NCBI RefSeq assembly: GCF_015101885.1
Contig: NZ_CP062941.1
Location: forward strand, 3,968,001-4,032,000
DNA length: 64,000 nt
Direction of reading: 5' to 3'
Source of the DNA: Massilia litorea
GTDB taxonomy: Bacteria; Pseudomonadota; Gammaproteobacteria; Burkholderiales; Burkholderiaceae_D
The translations under genes and the position numbers were made by a program. A model generated the notes under the pieces. It made no database searches. It was not told the DNA's origin and saw only the letters and a program-made list of their open reading frames with translations. Positions within the stretch are counted from its first letter, which is position 1; each line of letters starts with the position of its first letter. Below are positions 29,293-42,072 of the stretch, in pieces.

Positions 29293-31119
29293 ATGAAAGC
29301 GCAGCTGAAGGCAGGCGCCAACGGACCCAGCGCCGAGGGGCTGGGGCGCCTGCTGGTCATCCAGCAGGCTGTCGAGGCCATTCCCGACGAGCTGCGCATG
29401 GCCGACTTCGTACGCCGCGCCCTCGCGGGCCTGCCCGGTATCGCCGATGTCTTCCTGCATATCGAGGGCGTCACCTTCCCGGAGCCCGAGCTGGCGGCGC
29501 TGATCCAGCGCTGCCGCACCGAGATACCGGAAGACCCCACCCAGAACACGCAGCGCCAGCTCGAAGCCGGCATTCAGTGTTTCCCGATGGATTCGCCGGG
29601 CCAGCACCTGGGCTGCCTGGTCATCTATGTCGCGGACGAGCCCGCGCTGCGTCCCTATCTCCCGTTTCTGAGCAATATCTCGAGCGCCATCCACCGCATC
29701 ATCGTGGGGCGCCGCGACCAGGCCCGCCTGGCCCAGCTGAACGAGGAATTGCGGGCCGCGCGCGACCACCTCGAAATGCGCGTGGCCGAGCGCACCCGTG
29801 AACTCGAATACCGCGCCACCCACGACCCGGTCACCGGGCTGGCCAACCGCGCGCTGCTGATCGACCGCCTGCGCAACGCCATCTCGAACGCCGCGCGCGA
29901 CGGCAACATGGTGGCGGTCGTCTACCTCGACCTCGACAGCTTTTCCTTCATGAATACCGGATTCGGAAACGACTGCGGCGACGCCTTCCTGTGCGAGACG
30001 GCGCGCCGCCTGTGCCGCCTGGTGCGCGAGAGCGATACTGTGGCGCGCATCGGCTCTGACGAATTCGTGATCCTGCTCGCCGGACTAGAGAACGTCGAAC
30101 GCAGCAGCGTGCGCCTGTCCGCCATGCTGGCCGCGGTGCGCGAACCGATGCCGCTGGCCGGCAAGGACGTGGTGGTCACGGCCAGCATCGGCGCCTGCGT
30201 CTACCCGCTCGACGGCGCCGATGCCGAACTCCTGCTGCGGCGCGCCAACACGGCGATGCACCGGGCCAAGGCCTCCGGCAAGGACAATATCCAGTTCTAC
30301 GCCAGTACCCGCGACGCCGCGGTGGCCGAACGCATGGAGCTGGAAACGGAACTGCGGCGGGCGATCCCGGCCGGCGAGCTGGTCGTGTACTACCAGCCCA
30401 AGCTCGACGTCGAGACCAATACCTTCATTGGCGCGGAAGCCCTGGTGCGCTGGCAGCACCCGAAACGCGGCCTGCTGCAGCCGGGTCAGTTCGTCCCGAT
30501 CGCGGAGGACTCCTCATTGATCGTCGCGCTGGGCGAATACGTGCTGCGCCAGGCCTGCCTGCAGGCGCGCCTGTGGCAGGAGGCTGGCCTCGGCGGCAGG
30601 ACGGTCGCGGTGAATGTCGCGGCGCGCCAGCTGCGCGACGGGCGGCTGGTCGAGGCGGTCAAGGAAGTGCTGCGCGACACCGGCCTGGCGCCTGCCTGCC
30701 TCGAGCTGGAGATCACCGAAAGCTCGATCATGCACGACCTCGACCATGCGACGGCGCTGCTGCACGAACTGAAGGGACTGGGCGTGTCGATTTCGATCGA
30801 CGATTTCGGTACCGGCTATTCCAGCCTGAGCGCGCTGCGCAATTTCCCCGCCGACAAGCTCAAAATCGACCGCTCCTTCGTGCACGAGATCGAAACCGTG
30901 CCCAGCGCGGCGGCGGTGGCGCTGGCCGTGATTTCCTTTGCGCGCACGCTCGGCATGCGCGTCAACGCCGAGGGCGTGGAAACCCTCGGCCAGGCCCAGT
31001 GCCTGAGGAAACACCACTGCGACGAGATCCAGGGTTTCCTGCTGGCCCGTCCGGTGCCGTCGGACGAGGTGCAGGCGCTGTTCAGGCAGCCGGGGCTGGC
31101 AAGCTGGGACGCTTCGTAG
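29293..31119 (+). CDS. GGDEF-EAL protein with degenerate cyclase motif, probable c-di-GMP phosphodiesterase
   Basis: A 608-residue protein: a GAF-like N-terminal region (about 15-135), a coiled coil (140-172), GGDEF domain 175-340 and EAL domain 350-600. The cyclase signature is GSDEF (254-258) and the preceding GHxxGD reads GNDCGD, so synthesis is unlikely. An RESD I-site remains at 245-248. The EAL domain is intact: EAL at 382-384, EITES, DDFGTGYSS and KIDRSFV. It is probably a phosphodiesterase whose GGDEF half is regulatory. It forms an operon with the MEDS gene. Its stop TAG lies inside the palindromic repeat at 31115-31147. Confidence 0.93.
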   Translation: MKAQLKAGANGPSAEGLGRLLVIQQAVEAIPDELRMADFVRRALAGLPGIADVFLHIEGVTFPEPELAALIQRCRTEIPEDPTQNTQRQLEAGIQCFPMDSPGQHLGCLVIYVADEPALRPYLPFLSNISSAIHRIIVGRRDQARLAQLNEELRAARDHLEMRVAERTRELEYRATHDPVTGLANRALLIDRLRNAISNAARDGNMVAVVYLDLDSFSFMNTGFGNDCGDAFLCETARRLCRLVRESDTVARIGSDEFVILLAGLENVERSSVRLSAMLAAVREPMPLAGKDVVVTASIGACVYPLDGADAELLLRRANTAMHRAKASGKDNIQFYASTRDAAVAERMELETELRRAIPAGELVVYYQPKLDVETNTFIGAEALVRWQHPKRGLLQPGQFVPIAEDSSLIVALGEYVLRQACLQARLWQEAGLGGRTVAVNVAARQLRDGRLVEAVKEVLRDTGLAPACLELEITESSIMHDLDHATALLHELKGLGVSISIDDFGTGYSSLSALRNFPADKLKIDRSFVHEIETVPSAAAVALAVISFARTLGMRVNAEGVETLGQAQCLRKHHCDEIQGFLLARPVPSDEVQALFRQPGLASWDAS

Positions 31120-31147
31120 GGTGGGCGGGTCCCCCGCCCACCCTACG
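31115..31147. repeat. Dispersed palindromic repeat, perfect hairpin
   Basis: Fifteen-base arms CGTAGGGTGGGCGGG / CCCGCCCACCCTACG around TCC, between the convergent GGDEF-EAL and acyl-CoA ligase genes. The TAG at 31117-31119 is the stop codon of the upstream gene. It could also act as a transcription barrier although there is no T run. Confidence 0.85.
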
Positions 31148-31155
31148 GTCCCAGG

Positions 31156-32805
31156 TCAGGCCGTCGGCAGCTTGTGTTCCCGGTACTGCTCGCGCAGCCG
31201 GTTCTTCTGGATCTTGCCGGTGGCGCCGGTCGGCAGGGCTTCGGTGAAGACGACATCGTCCGGCAGCCACCATTTCGCGATCTTGCCCTCGAAGAAGGCC
31301 AGCAATTCCTCGCGGGTCACGTCCATGCCCGGGCGCTTGACGACCACCAGCATCGGCCGCTCGTCCCATTTCGGGTGGGCCACGCCGATGCAGGCCGCCT
31401 GCAGCACGGCCGGGTGCGCCATCGCGATGTTTTCCAGGTCGATGCTGCCGATCCATTCGCCGCCGGACTTGATCACGTCCTTGCTGCGGTCGGTGATCTG
31501 CATGTAGCCGTCGCCGTCGATGGTCGCCACGTCGCCGGTCGGGAACCAGCCGTCGACCAGCACCTCGCCGCCCTCGTCCTTGAAATAGCGCTCGATGATC
31601 CACGGCCCTTTCACGTACAGGTGGCCATAGGTCTCTCCATCCCAGGGCAACTCTTTCCCCTCGTCGTCCACGATCTTCATGTCGACGCCGAAGATCGCAT
31701 GGCCCTGCTTCTGCAGGATCTTGCGCTGCTCTTCCTTCGGCAGGCTCAGGTGTTTCACCTGCAGGCCGCCGGTGGTACCCAGCGGCGACATCTCGGTCAT
31801 GCCCCAGCCGTGGATGACGTGGACATCGAGCTTGTCGATCAGGGTGTCCATCATGGCCGGCGGGCAGGCCGAGCCGCCGATGACGGTCCTGCGGAAGGTC
31901 GAGAATTGCAGCTTGTTCTGGATCGCATGGTTGATCAGGCCCAGCCAGACCGTCGGCACGCCCGCCGAGAAGGTGACTCCCTCGGCTTCGAACAGCTCGT
32001 ACAGCGACTTGCCGTCCAGCGCCGCGCCCGGGAACACCATCTTGGCGCCCGACAGCGGCACCGAATACGGCAGGCCCCAGGCGTTCACGTGGAACATCGG
32101 CACCACCGGCACCACCGAGTCCATCGACGAGACGTTGAGCGCGCCCGGCATGCTCGAGGCGTAGGCGTGCAGCAGGGTCGAGCGGTGCGAATACAGCGCG
32201 CCCTTCGGATTGCCCGTCGTGCCGGAGGTATAGCAGAGCGAGGCCGCGGAGTTCTCGTCGAACAGGGGCCAGGTGTAGTCGTCGCTGGACGATGCGATCA
32301 GGTCCTCGTAGCACAGCAGGCTGGCGATCTTCGTTTCCTGGGGCATGTGCGCGCGGTCGCTCATCAGGACAAAAGCCTTGACCGTCTTGCAGTGCGGCGC
32401 GACCGCTTCGATCAGCGGCAGGAAGCTCAGGTCGAAGAACAGGTACTGGTCTTCGGCGTGGTTGACGATGTAGGCGATCTGCTCCGGATGCAGGCGCGGA
32501 TTGACCGTATGCAGCACGGCGCCCGACCCCGAGACGGCGTAATACAGCTCCATGTGGCGGTAGCCGTTCCAGGCAAGAGTGGCGACCCGGTCGCCGATCT
32601 GCACGCCGAGTCCCTCGAGTGCCTTCGCCATGCGGCGCGCACGCTCCTCGCATTCGCGGTAGGTGTAGCGGTGCATGTCGCCCTCGACGCGGCGCGACAC
32701 GATTTCGTTGTTGCCGTAATGGCGAGCGGCGAATTCGATGATGCTGGAAATGAGCAGGGGCTGGCTCATCATCTGGCCCATGAGCGGGCTCTTCGGATAG
32801 GACAT
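31156..32805 (-). CDS. Fatty-acid--CoA ligase (AMP-forming)
   Basis: A 549-residue ANL-superfamily ligase that activates a fatty acid or related acid via an acyl-adenylate. Motif A5 is YTSGTTGNPKGALYSHRS, then HGWGMTEMSPLG (A5/A6), GWFPTGDVATIDGDGYMQITDR and C-terminal Lys in PTGATGKIQKNRLR. Relatives include medium/long-chain ligases and the methylthiopropionyl-CoA ligase DmdB; the exact acid is unknown. GGAGA stands before the ATG. It carries a perfect AGCACG-AC-CGTGCT palindrome about 95 bases upstream. Confidence 0.94.
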   Translation of the reverse strand: MSYPKSPLMGQMMSQPLLISSIIEFAARHYGNNEIVSRRVEGDMHRYTYRECEERARRMAKALEGLGVQIGDRVATLAWNGYRHMELYYAVSGSGAVLHTVNPRLHPEQIAYIVNHAEDQYLFFDLSFLPLIEAVAPHCKTVKAFVLMSDRAHMPQETKIASLLCYEDLIASSSDDYTWPLFDENSAASLCYTSGTTGNPKGALYSHRSTLLHAYASSMPGALNVSSMDSVVPVVPMFHVNAWGLPYSVPLSGAKMVFPGAALDGKSLYELFEAEGVTFSAGVPTVWLGLINHAIQNKLQFSTFRRTVIGGSACPPAMMDTLIDKLDVHVIHGWGMTEMSPLGTTGGLQVKHLSLPKEEQRKILQKQGHAIFGVDMKIVDDEGKELPWDGETYGHLYVKGPWIIERYFKDEGGEVLVDGWFPTGDVATIDGDGYMQITDRSKDVIKSGGEWIGSIDLENIAMAHPAVLQAACIGVAHPKWDERPMLVVVKRPGMDVTREELLAFFEGKIAKWWLPDDVVFTEALPTGATGKIQKNRLREQYREHKLPTA

Positions 32806-32897
32806 GTGCAGGGTCTCCTGTGGTCGGAATACTAACTCTCGGTCGAGTGTGAGTCGGGCCGGCTCACCCCGTCAAGACGTTTCGATGCTGCGCCGCA

Positions 32898-32911
32898 GCA
32901 CGACCGTGCTT
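32898..32911. promoter_or_regulatory. Candidate beta-oxidation operator upstream of acyl-CoA ligase
   Basis: AGCACG-AC-CGTGCT, a perfect 6+2+6 palindrome containing the ACGACCGT octamer shared with the thiolase and fadB upstream regions. It is about 95 bases before the ligase start and 107 before selO, which diverges. Confidence 0.45.
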
Positions 32912-33017
32912 TTCCGTTACGGGATGTAAGCGATCTTGCAAGCGAGGCGTGCGCCGATAGAATCGGCCCGGTACGGTAGAATCGCGCCATCGCCCCACCA
33001 TTTGTACTGGAGTTGCC

Positions 33018-34496
33018 ATTACGCCCGATGACCTGCAATTGACGAACGGCTTCGCCGCGCTGCCGCCGGCGATGTATACCCGCCTGATGCCGACGCCCCT
33101 GCCCGCGCCGTATTTTGTTGCGGCCAGCGGCCCTGCCGCGGCCCTGGTCGGGCTCGACGTCGAAGCGCTGGCGCAGGAAGCCTTCGTGGCCGCCTTCACC
33201 GGCAACACGCTGCTGCCCGGCTCCGAGCCGCTCGCGGCCGTCTATTCGGGCCACCAGTTCGGCGTCTGGGCCGGCCAGCTCGGCGACGGGCGCGCCATCC
33301 TGCTTGGCGAGCTCGACGGCCCGGAAGGCCGCATGGAACTGCAGCTGAAAGGTGCCGGCAAGACCCCGTATTCGCGCATGGGCGACGGGCGCGCCGTGCT
33401 GCGTTCCTCGATCCGCGAATTCCTCTGCTCCGAAGCGATGGCCGCGCTCGGCATCCCGACCACGCGCGCCCTGGTCGTGACCGGCTCGAACCAGCGCGTG
33501 ATGCGCGAGAACATCGAGACCGCCGCGGTCGTCACCCGCATGGCGCCTTCTTTTGTCCGCTTCGGCTCCTTCGAGCACTGGCATTACCGCGACAAGCCGG
33601 AGGAACTGAAAACTTTGGCCGACTACGTGATCGACGGTTTCTATCCGGACCTGCGCGGCGCGGCGAACCCGTACAAGGAGCTGCTGGCCGAAGTCACGCG
33701 CCGTACGGCGCGCATGATCGCGCATTGGCAGTCGGTCGGCTTCATGCATGGCGTGATGAACACCGACAATATGTCGATCCTCGGCCTGACGCTCGACTAC
33801 GGCCCCTTCGGCTTCATGGAAGCCTTCGACGTCAACCACATCTGCAACCATACCGACCAGGGCGGGCGCTATTCGTATGCGAACCAGGTGGCGATCGGCC
33901 ACTGGAACTGCTATGCGCTGGGGAACGCCCTGCTGCCCCTGATCGGCACCGTGGACGAGGCCCAGGAAGCGCTCGACGTCTACATGCCGGCCTTCGAGGC
34001 GAAGCTGGACGAATTGCTGCATGCGAAACTGGGACTGACCACCGTGCTTGACGGCGACCGCGCCCTGTTCGACAGCCTGTTTACCATCATGCAGGCCAGC
34101 CATGTCGACTTCACGCTGCTGTTCCGGCAGCTCGGCGACTTGCAGGCCGATGCGCCGAAGGACCAGCCCGAACTGCACGACGCCCCGCTGCGCGACCTCT
34201 TCATCGACCGTGCGGCCTTCGACGAGTGGGCCCTGCGCTACCGCGAACGCCTGCGCGCCGAATCCAGCGTCGACGCCGAGCGCCGCGCCGCGATGAACCG
34301 CGTCAACCCGAAGTACGTCCTGCGAAACTATCTGGCCCAGCAGGCGATCGAACAAGCACAGAATGGCGATTATGCCGGCGTGCGCGATCTGCTCGCCGTG
34401 CTCGAGCACCCCTTCGACGAGCAGCCTGGCAAGGAACACTTCGCCGCGCTGCCGCCGGACTGGGCGGCCCACCTCGAGGTAAGCTGCTCGTCCTGA
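33018..34496 (+). CDS. selO: Protein adenylyltransferase SelO (YdiU family)
   Basis: A pseudokinase-fold enzyme that transfers AMP to proteins in redox control; about 492 residues. Seen: [33 protein letters not shown] (nucleotide-binding loop), [23 protein letters not shown] with catalytic Asn/Asp. No ATG or GTG start lies near. GGAG at 33009-33012 is five bases before an in-frame ATT (33018), giving [12 protein letters not shown], which I favour; a TTG at 33039 is the alternative without a binding site. Bacterial SelO here lacks the C-terminal selenocysteine, ending in CSS. msrB follows, a common redox pairing. Confidence 0.9.
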   Translation: MTPDDLQLTNGFAALPPAMYTRLMPTPLPAPYFVAASGPAAALVGLDVEALAQEAFVAAFTGNTLLPGSEPLAAVYSGHQFGVWAGQLGDGRAILLGELDGPEGRMELQLKGAGKTPYSRMGDGRAVLRSSIREFLCSEAMAALGIPTTRALVVTGSNQRVMRENIETAAVVTRMAPSFVRFGSFEHWHYRDKPEELKTLADYVIDGFYPDLRGAANPYKELLAEVTRRTARMIAHWQSVGFMHGVMNTDNMSILGLTLDYGPFGFMEAFDVNHICNHTDQGGRYSYANQVAIGHWNCYALGNALLPLIGTVDEAQEALDVYMPAFEAKLDELLHAKLGLTTVLDGDRALFDSLFTIMQASHVDFTLLFRQLGDLQADAPKDQPELHDAPLRDLFIDRAAFDEWALRYRERLRAESSVDAERRAAMNRVNPKYVLRNYLAQQAIEQAQNGDYAGVRDLLAVLEHPFDEQPGKEHFAALPPDWAAHLEVSCSS

Positions 34497-34529
34497 TTTG
34501 AAGCATTGATTTACGAACGAAAGAATGTC

Positions 34530-34925
34530 ATGACCGATAAAGTAACGAAGACCGACGCCGAGTGGCGTGCCCAGCTCGACCCGATGGAGTACCAGGTGAC
34601 GCGCCACGCGGCCACCGAACGCGCCTTCACCGGCAAGTATTGGGATCACCATGAGCACGGCATCTACTACTGCGTGTGCTGCAATACGCCGCTGTTCGAA
34701 TCCGATGCCAAGTTCGAGTCCGGCTGCGGCTGGCCCAGCTATTTCAAGGCACTCGATCCCGCCAACGTGATCGAAAAGACCGACCGCACCCACGGCATGG
34801 TGCGTACCGAAATCATCTGCGCCGTGTGCGACGCCCACCTCGGCCACGTCTTCCCGGACGGCCCGCCGCCGACCGGTCTTCGCTATTGCATCAATTCGGC
34901 CGCTTTGCGGTTTGAAGAAATCTGA
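34530..34925 (+). CDS. msrB: Peptide-methionine (R)-S-oxide reductase MsrB
   Basis: A 131-residue MsrB that reduces methionine-R-sulfoxide in proteins. Zinc ligands form Cys48-x2-Cys51 and Cys97-x2-Cys100; the catalytic Cys120 is in [20 protein letters not shown] and HGMVRTEI motifs are complete. It follows selO by 33 bases on the same strand, and yciB starts 13 bases after it. Confidence 0.96.
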   Translation: MTDKVTKTDAEWRAQLDPMEYQVTRHAATERAFTGKYWDHHEHGIYYCVCCNTPLFESDAKFESGCGWPSYFKALDPANVIEKTDRTHGMVRTEIICAVCDAHLGHVFPDGPPPTGLRYCINSAALRFEEI

Positions 34926-34938
34926 GTATCCGAATCAC

Positions 34939-35571
34939 ATGAAATTCCTGTTCGATTTTTTCCCGCTGGTCCTGTTCTTTGCCGTCTACAAGATCGGCAA
35001 CGGCAATGAAGCGGCCGCGCTGGCCATCGCCGACCAATACCTGGGCGGCATGGTTTCCGGCGGCAAGATCCTGGCAGGGCAGGCGCCGACCATGCTCGCC
35101 ACCGTCGTCGCCATCATCGCCACCGTGCTGCAGGTAGGCTACCTGCTGGCGCGCCGGCGCAAGGTGGACGGCATGCTGTGGGTGTCGCTGTTCGTGATCG
35201 TCGTCTTCGGCGGCGCGACCATCTACCTGCACGACGAAACCTTTATCAAGTGGAAGCCGACCATCCTGTACTGGGTATTCGCCGCCGCCCTCCTGATCAG
35301 CCAGGTCTTCTTCGGCAAGAACCTGATGCGCAAGGCCATGGAAGAAGCGCTGCCGCTGCCGGACGCGCTCTGGCCGCGCGTCGGCTACAGCTGGGTCATC
35401 TTCCTGTTCTTCCTCGGCGCATTGAACTTGTTGATGGCCTTCGTGGTCTTTCGTAACAACACGGCGGCCTGGGTCAATTTCAAGGTCTTCGGCATGACCG
35501 CCATTTTCTTCCTGTTCACCGTCGCCCAGTCGATGCTGCTCATGAAGCACATCCCGCAGGAGGAAGCATGA
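34939..35571 (+). CDS. yciB: Inner-membrane septation protein A (YciB/IspZ)
   Basis: A 210-residue polytopic inner-membrane protein starting MKFLFDFFPLVLFFAVYK, with five to six helices and the conserved LLQ-type loop KPTILYWVFAAALL. YciB affects septation and cell-envelope synthesis. The start at 34939 is preferred by family; an in-frame ATG at 34912 would overlap msrB. bolA overlaps its stop by four bases. Confidence 0.95.
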   Translation: MKFLFDFFPLVLFFAVYKIGNGNEAAALAIADQYLGGMVSGGKILAGQAPTMLATVVAIIATVLQVGYLLARRRKVDGMLWVSLFVIVVFGGATIYLHDETFIKWKPTILYWVFAAALLISQVFFGKNLMRKAMEEALPLPDALWPRVGYSWVIFLFFLGALNLLMAFVVFRNNTAAWVNFKVFGMTAIFFLFTVAQSMLLMKHIPQEEA

Positions 35572-35858
35572 GTCTGGACAACAAGGTCGACCACCGTGTC
35601 GAACGCATTCGCGAAGCACTGGAAGCGGCGCTCAAGCCCAGCCTGCTCGAGGTCGGCGACGACTCGCACCTGCATGCCGGCCATGCCGGCGCAGCCTCGG
35701 GCGGCGGCCATTACAGCGTGAAAATCGTCTCGGAACGCTTCGATGGACTGAGACTCGTCATGCGCCATCGACTGGTGTATGATGCCGTGGCCGAAATGAT
35801 GCGGGCCGAGATCCACGCGCTCGCCATCACGGCCCTGGCGCCCTCTGAATCGGACTGA
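35568..35858 (+). CDS. bolA: BolA family protein
   Basis: A 96-residue BolA-type protein; the core HAGHAGAASGGGHYSVKIVSERFDGL with the following MRHRLVYDAV is typical, with His residues that can bind an Fe-S cluster with monothiol glutaredoxin. The ATG overlaps the yciB stop and is preceded by GGAGGAAG. It fits the iron-sulfur/redox group of this operon. Confidence 0.95.
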   Translation: MSLDNKVDHRVERIREALEAALKPSLLEVGDDSHLHAGHAGAASGGGHYSVKIVSERFDGLRLVMRHRLVYDAVAEMMRAEIHALAITALAPSESD

Positions 35859-35969
35859 GGCCGGTTCAGGATCGCTTAAGTATTTAGACGCACAATCACG
35901 ATTGAACTGCTCTGCAAAAAGAACTAAACCAATCTCGTCCAAGCAACTCCCTCCACAGGATATTCAATA

Positions 35970-36758
35970 ATGACCGCTAAGCCAGCACGCCTGCTGTTCG
36001 CCTTGATCGCTGCCGCCACCCTCGCAGCACCCGCCTTCGCCCAGAACCTCGCCGTCGTGAACGGCAAGGCCATTCCGACCTCGCGCGTCGACGCGATCGT
36101 CAAGCAGGTCGTCGCCCAGGGCCAGGGCCAGGATTCGCCGCAGCTGCGCGAAGCGATCAAGAAAGACCTGATCGCACGCGAAGTGCTGATGCAGGAAGCG
36201 ATCAAGCAAGGCTACGACAAGAAGCCGGACGTCAAGCAGGCCCTCGACAGCGCCCGCCAGGCCATCGTCGTGAACCAGCTGGCGCGCGACTACATTGCCA
36301 AGAACCCCGTCACCGATGCCGAGATCAAGGCCGAGTACGACCGCTTCGCCAAGACCCAGTCCGGCGAGAAGGAATACCACCTGCGCCACATCCTGACCAC
36401 GACCGAAGACGAAGCGAAAGCCGTCATCGCCAAGCTCAAGGGCGGCGCCAAGTTCGAAGACCTGGCCAAGCAGAGCAAGGACACCGGTTCGGCTGCCAAT
36501 GGCGGCGACCTCGACTGGGCTGCCCCTTCGGCCTTCCCGCCCGAGTTCGCAGCCGGCTTCACCAAGCTGAACAAAGGCCAGGTCACCGAGACCCCGGTCA
36601 AGACGGGCGCCGGCTTCCACGTCATCAAGGTCGACGACGTGCGCGCGGTGAAAGTGCCTGCCATGGACGAGATCAAATCGCAGATCGCGGAAAGCCTCAC
36701 CCAGACCAAACTGGCGGCTTACCAAGAGGAAATGGTCAAGAAGGCAAAGGTGCAGTAA
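35970..36758 (+). CDS. Periplasmic parvulin-type peptidyl-prolyl isomerase (copy 1)
   Basis: A 262-residue exported foldase. Signal peptide ends AAPAFA-QNL at about residue 24. A helical chaperone part (30-130) precedes a PpiC rotamase domain (135-230; YHLRHILTTTEDEAKAVIAKLKGGAKFEDLAKQSKD and GGDLDWAAPSAFPPEFAAG). It resembles PrsA/Cbf2-type isomerases. The next gene is a close tandem copy. AGGATA lies 8 bases before the ATG. Confidence 0.95.
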   Translation: MTAKPARLLFALIAAATLAAPAFAQNLAVVNGKAIPTSRVDAIVKQVVAQGQGQDSPQLREAIKKDLIAREVLMQEAIKQGYDKKPDVKQALDSARQAIVVNQLARDYIAKNPVTDAEIKAEYDRFAKTQSGEKEYHLRHILTTTEDEAKAVIAKLKGGAKFEDLAKQSKDTGSAANGGDLDWAAPSAFPPEFAAGFTKLNKGQVTETPVKTGAGFHVIKVDDVRAVKVPAMDEIKSQIAESLTQTKLAAYQEEMVKKAKVQ

Positions 36759-36769
36759 TATGTTTGCCA

Positions 36770-36817
36770 CCGGCGCCGTCGCAGGCGCCGGCCTGTCGTC
36801 GCCAGCGGGCGACTTTT
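36770..36817 (+). terminator. Hairpins between the two parvulin genes (possible attenuator)
   Basis: First a stem CCGGCGCC / GGCGCCGG (36770-36791), then GTCGCC-AGCG-GGCGAC followed by TTTT (36798-36817). The second could be a weak terminator that lowers expression of the second copy. Confidence 0.4.
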
Positions 36818-36840
36818 CGAGTTTTTATAGGATCTGAACA

Positions 36841-37620
36841 ATGATTTTGAAGCCAACCCGCCTGTTGCTCGCCATGTCCTTTATCGTGGCAGCACCTGCC
36901 TTCGCCCAGAACGTTGCGACCGTGAACGGCAAGCCGATCCCGGCAGCGCGGGTCGACCAGATGGTCAAGCAGGTCGTCGCGCAAGGGCGTGCCACCGATT
37001 CGCCGCAGCTGCGCGAAATGATCAAGAAGGACCTGATCGGCCGTGAAGTGCTGATCCAGGAAGCCGACAAGCAGAACGTGGGCGCCCGTCCGGAAGTCAA
37101 GGCCGCCATCGACAACGCCCGCCAGAGCATCATCATCAACGCGATGCTGGCCGACTACGTCAAGAAGAACCCGGTCAAGGATGCCGACATCAAGGCCGAG
37201 TACGACAAGGCGAAAGCCGGCGCACCGGACAAGGAATACCACGCTCGCCACATCCTGGTCGAGAAGGAAGAAGACGCGAAAGCGATCATCGCCAAGCTCA
37301 AGGGCGGCGCCAAGTTCGAAGAGCTGGCCAAGCAGAGCAAGGATCCTGGCTCGGCTGCCAACGGCGGCGATCTCGGCTGGACCGACCCGGGCCGTTTCGT
37401 GCCTGAGTTCTCGAAGGCGATGACCTCGCTGCAAAAAGGCGCCATCACCGACACCCCGGTGAAGACCCAGTACGGCTACCACGTGATCAAGCTGGAAGAA
37501 GTCCGGCCACTGGCGATCCCGCCGCTGGACCAGGTCAAGCAGCAAGTCGCGGAACAACTGCAGCAGCGCAAGCTGGCGGAATACCGCGAGTCGCTGTTGA
37601 AGAAGGCCAAGATCCAGTAA
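36841..37620 (+). CDS. Periplasmic parvulin-type peptidyl-prolyl isomerase (copy 2)
   Basis: A 259-residue paralogue of the preceding gene, highly similar over its whole length; shared blocks include VKQVVAQG, DSPQLRE, IKKDLI.REVL and AKLKGGAKFE.LAKQSKD. Signal peptide ends APAFA-QNV. The rotamase domain is complete (EYHARHILVEKEEDAKAII, DPGRFVPEFSKAM). Tandem duplication is evident. AGGATCTG precedes the ATG, and a strong terminator follows the stop. Confidence 0.95.
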   Translation: MILKPTRLLLAMSFIVAAPAFAQNVATVNGKPIPAARVDQMVKQVVAQGRATDSPQLREMIKKDLIGREVLIQEADKQNVGARPEVKAAIDNARQSIIINAMLADYVKKNPVKDADIKAEYDKAKAGAPDKEYHARHILVEKEEDAKAIIAKLKGGAKFEELAKQSKDPGSAANGGDLGWTDPGRFVPEFSKAMTSLQKGAITDTPVKTQYGYHVIKLEEVRPLAIPPLDQVKQQVAEQLQQRKLAEYRESLLKKAKIQ

Positions 37621-37638
37621 TCCGGATCGGCTGAATAG

Positions 37639-37669
37639 AAAAAGGCGCTTCCACGGAAGCGCCTTTTTT
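37639..37669 (+). terminator. Intrinsic terminator after the parvulin pair
   Basis: Stem AAAGGCGCTTC / GAAGCGCCTTT, loop CACG, T-rich tail of six T. Confidence 0.92.
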
Positions 37670-37692
37670 ATTGCTGCCGGCCTGTTGCCCTT

Positions 37693-37823
37693 CGTACGGT
37701 GGGCACGCCGTGCCCACGCGGCGATACGCATCGGCACCGTTTTCGTGCCCGCCGATCTTGCAGCCGCGTATCACCGCGTGCGCGTGGTGCTGGCATTTAG
37801 CCATCCCCACTGCCCACCCTACG
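37693..37823. repeat. Dispersed palindromic repeat, long composite form
   Basis: CGTACGGTGGGCACGCC... then GCGGCGATACGC, a 45-base centre with TTTCGTGCCC, the inverted GTATCACCGCGTG and, after a 25-base interval, a second outer unit CCCCACTGCCCACCCTACG. It matches the copy at 17951-18043 in order of blocks and lies between convergent transcription units. Confidence 0.8.
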
Positions 37824-37848
37824 AAAACGCCTCCCGAAGGAGGCGTTC
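37824..37848 (-). terminator. Intrinsic terminator of purL
   Basis: On the minus strand GAACGCCTCC-TTCG-GGAGGCGTTTTC, with the very stable CUUCGG tetraloop closing pair and a T tract. Confidence 0.88.
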
Positions 37849-37869
37849 TCATTCACGCTGGGCCTTGAA

Positions 37870-41895
<4,026 letters not shown>

Positions 41896-42072
41896 GGCTG
41901 GAAGTCGGTTGATGCAGCGTGGCTGCGGGTGGAAGATAGCCCGCTATTATACAGGGTTGATAATATTGCCCCCGCATAGGGGCGCTTTCGGTTGCCCGGC
42001 GGGATGGTTGTCGGTATTGTAGCGATTGATATTGACGACATAGGCGGCGTCCAGCGGCCGATGAAAGAGACG

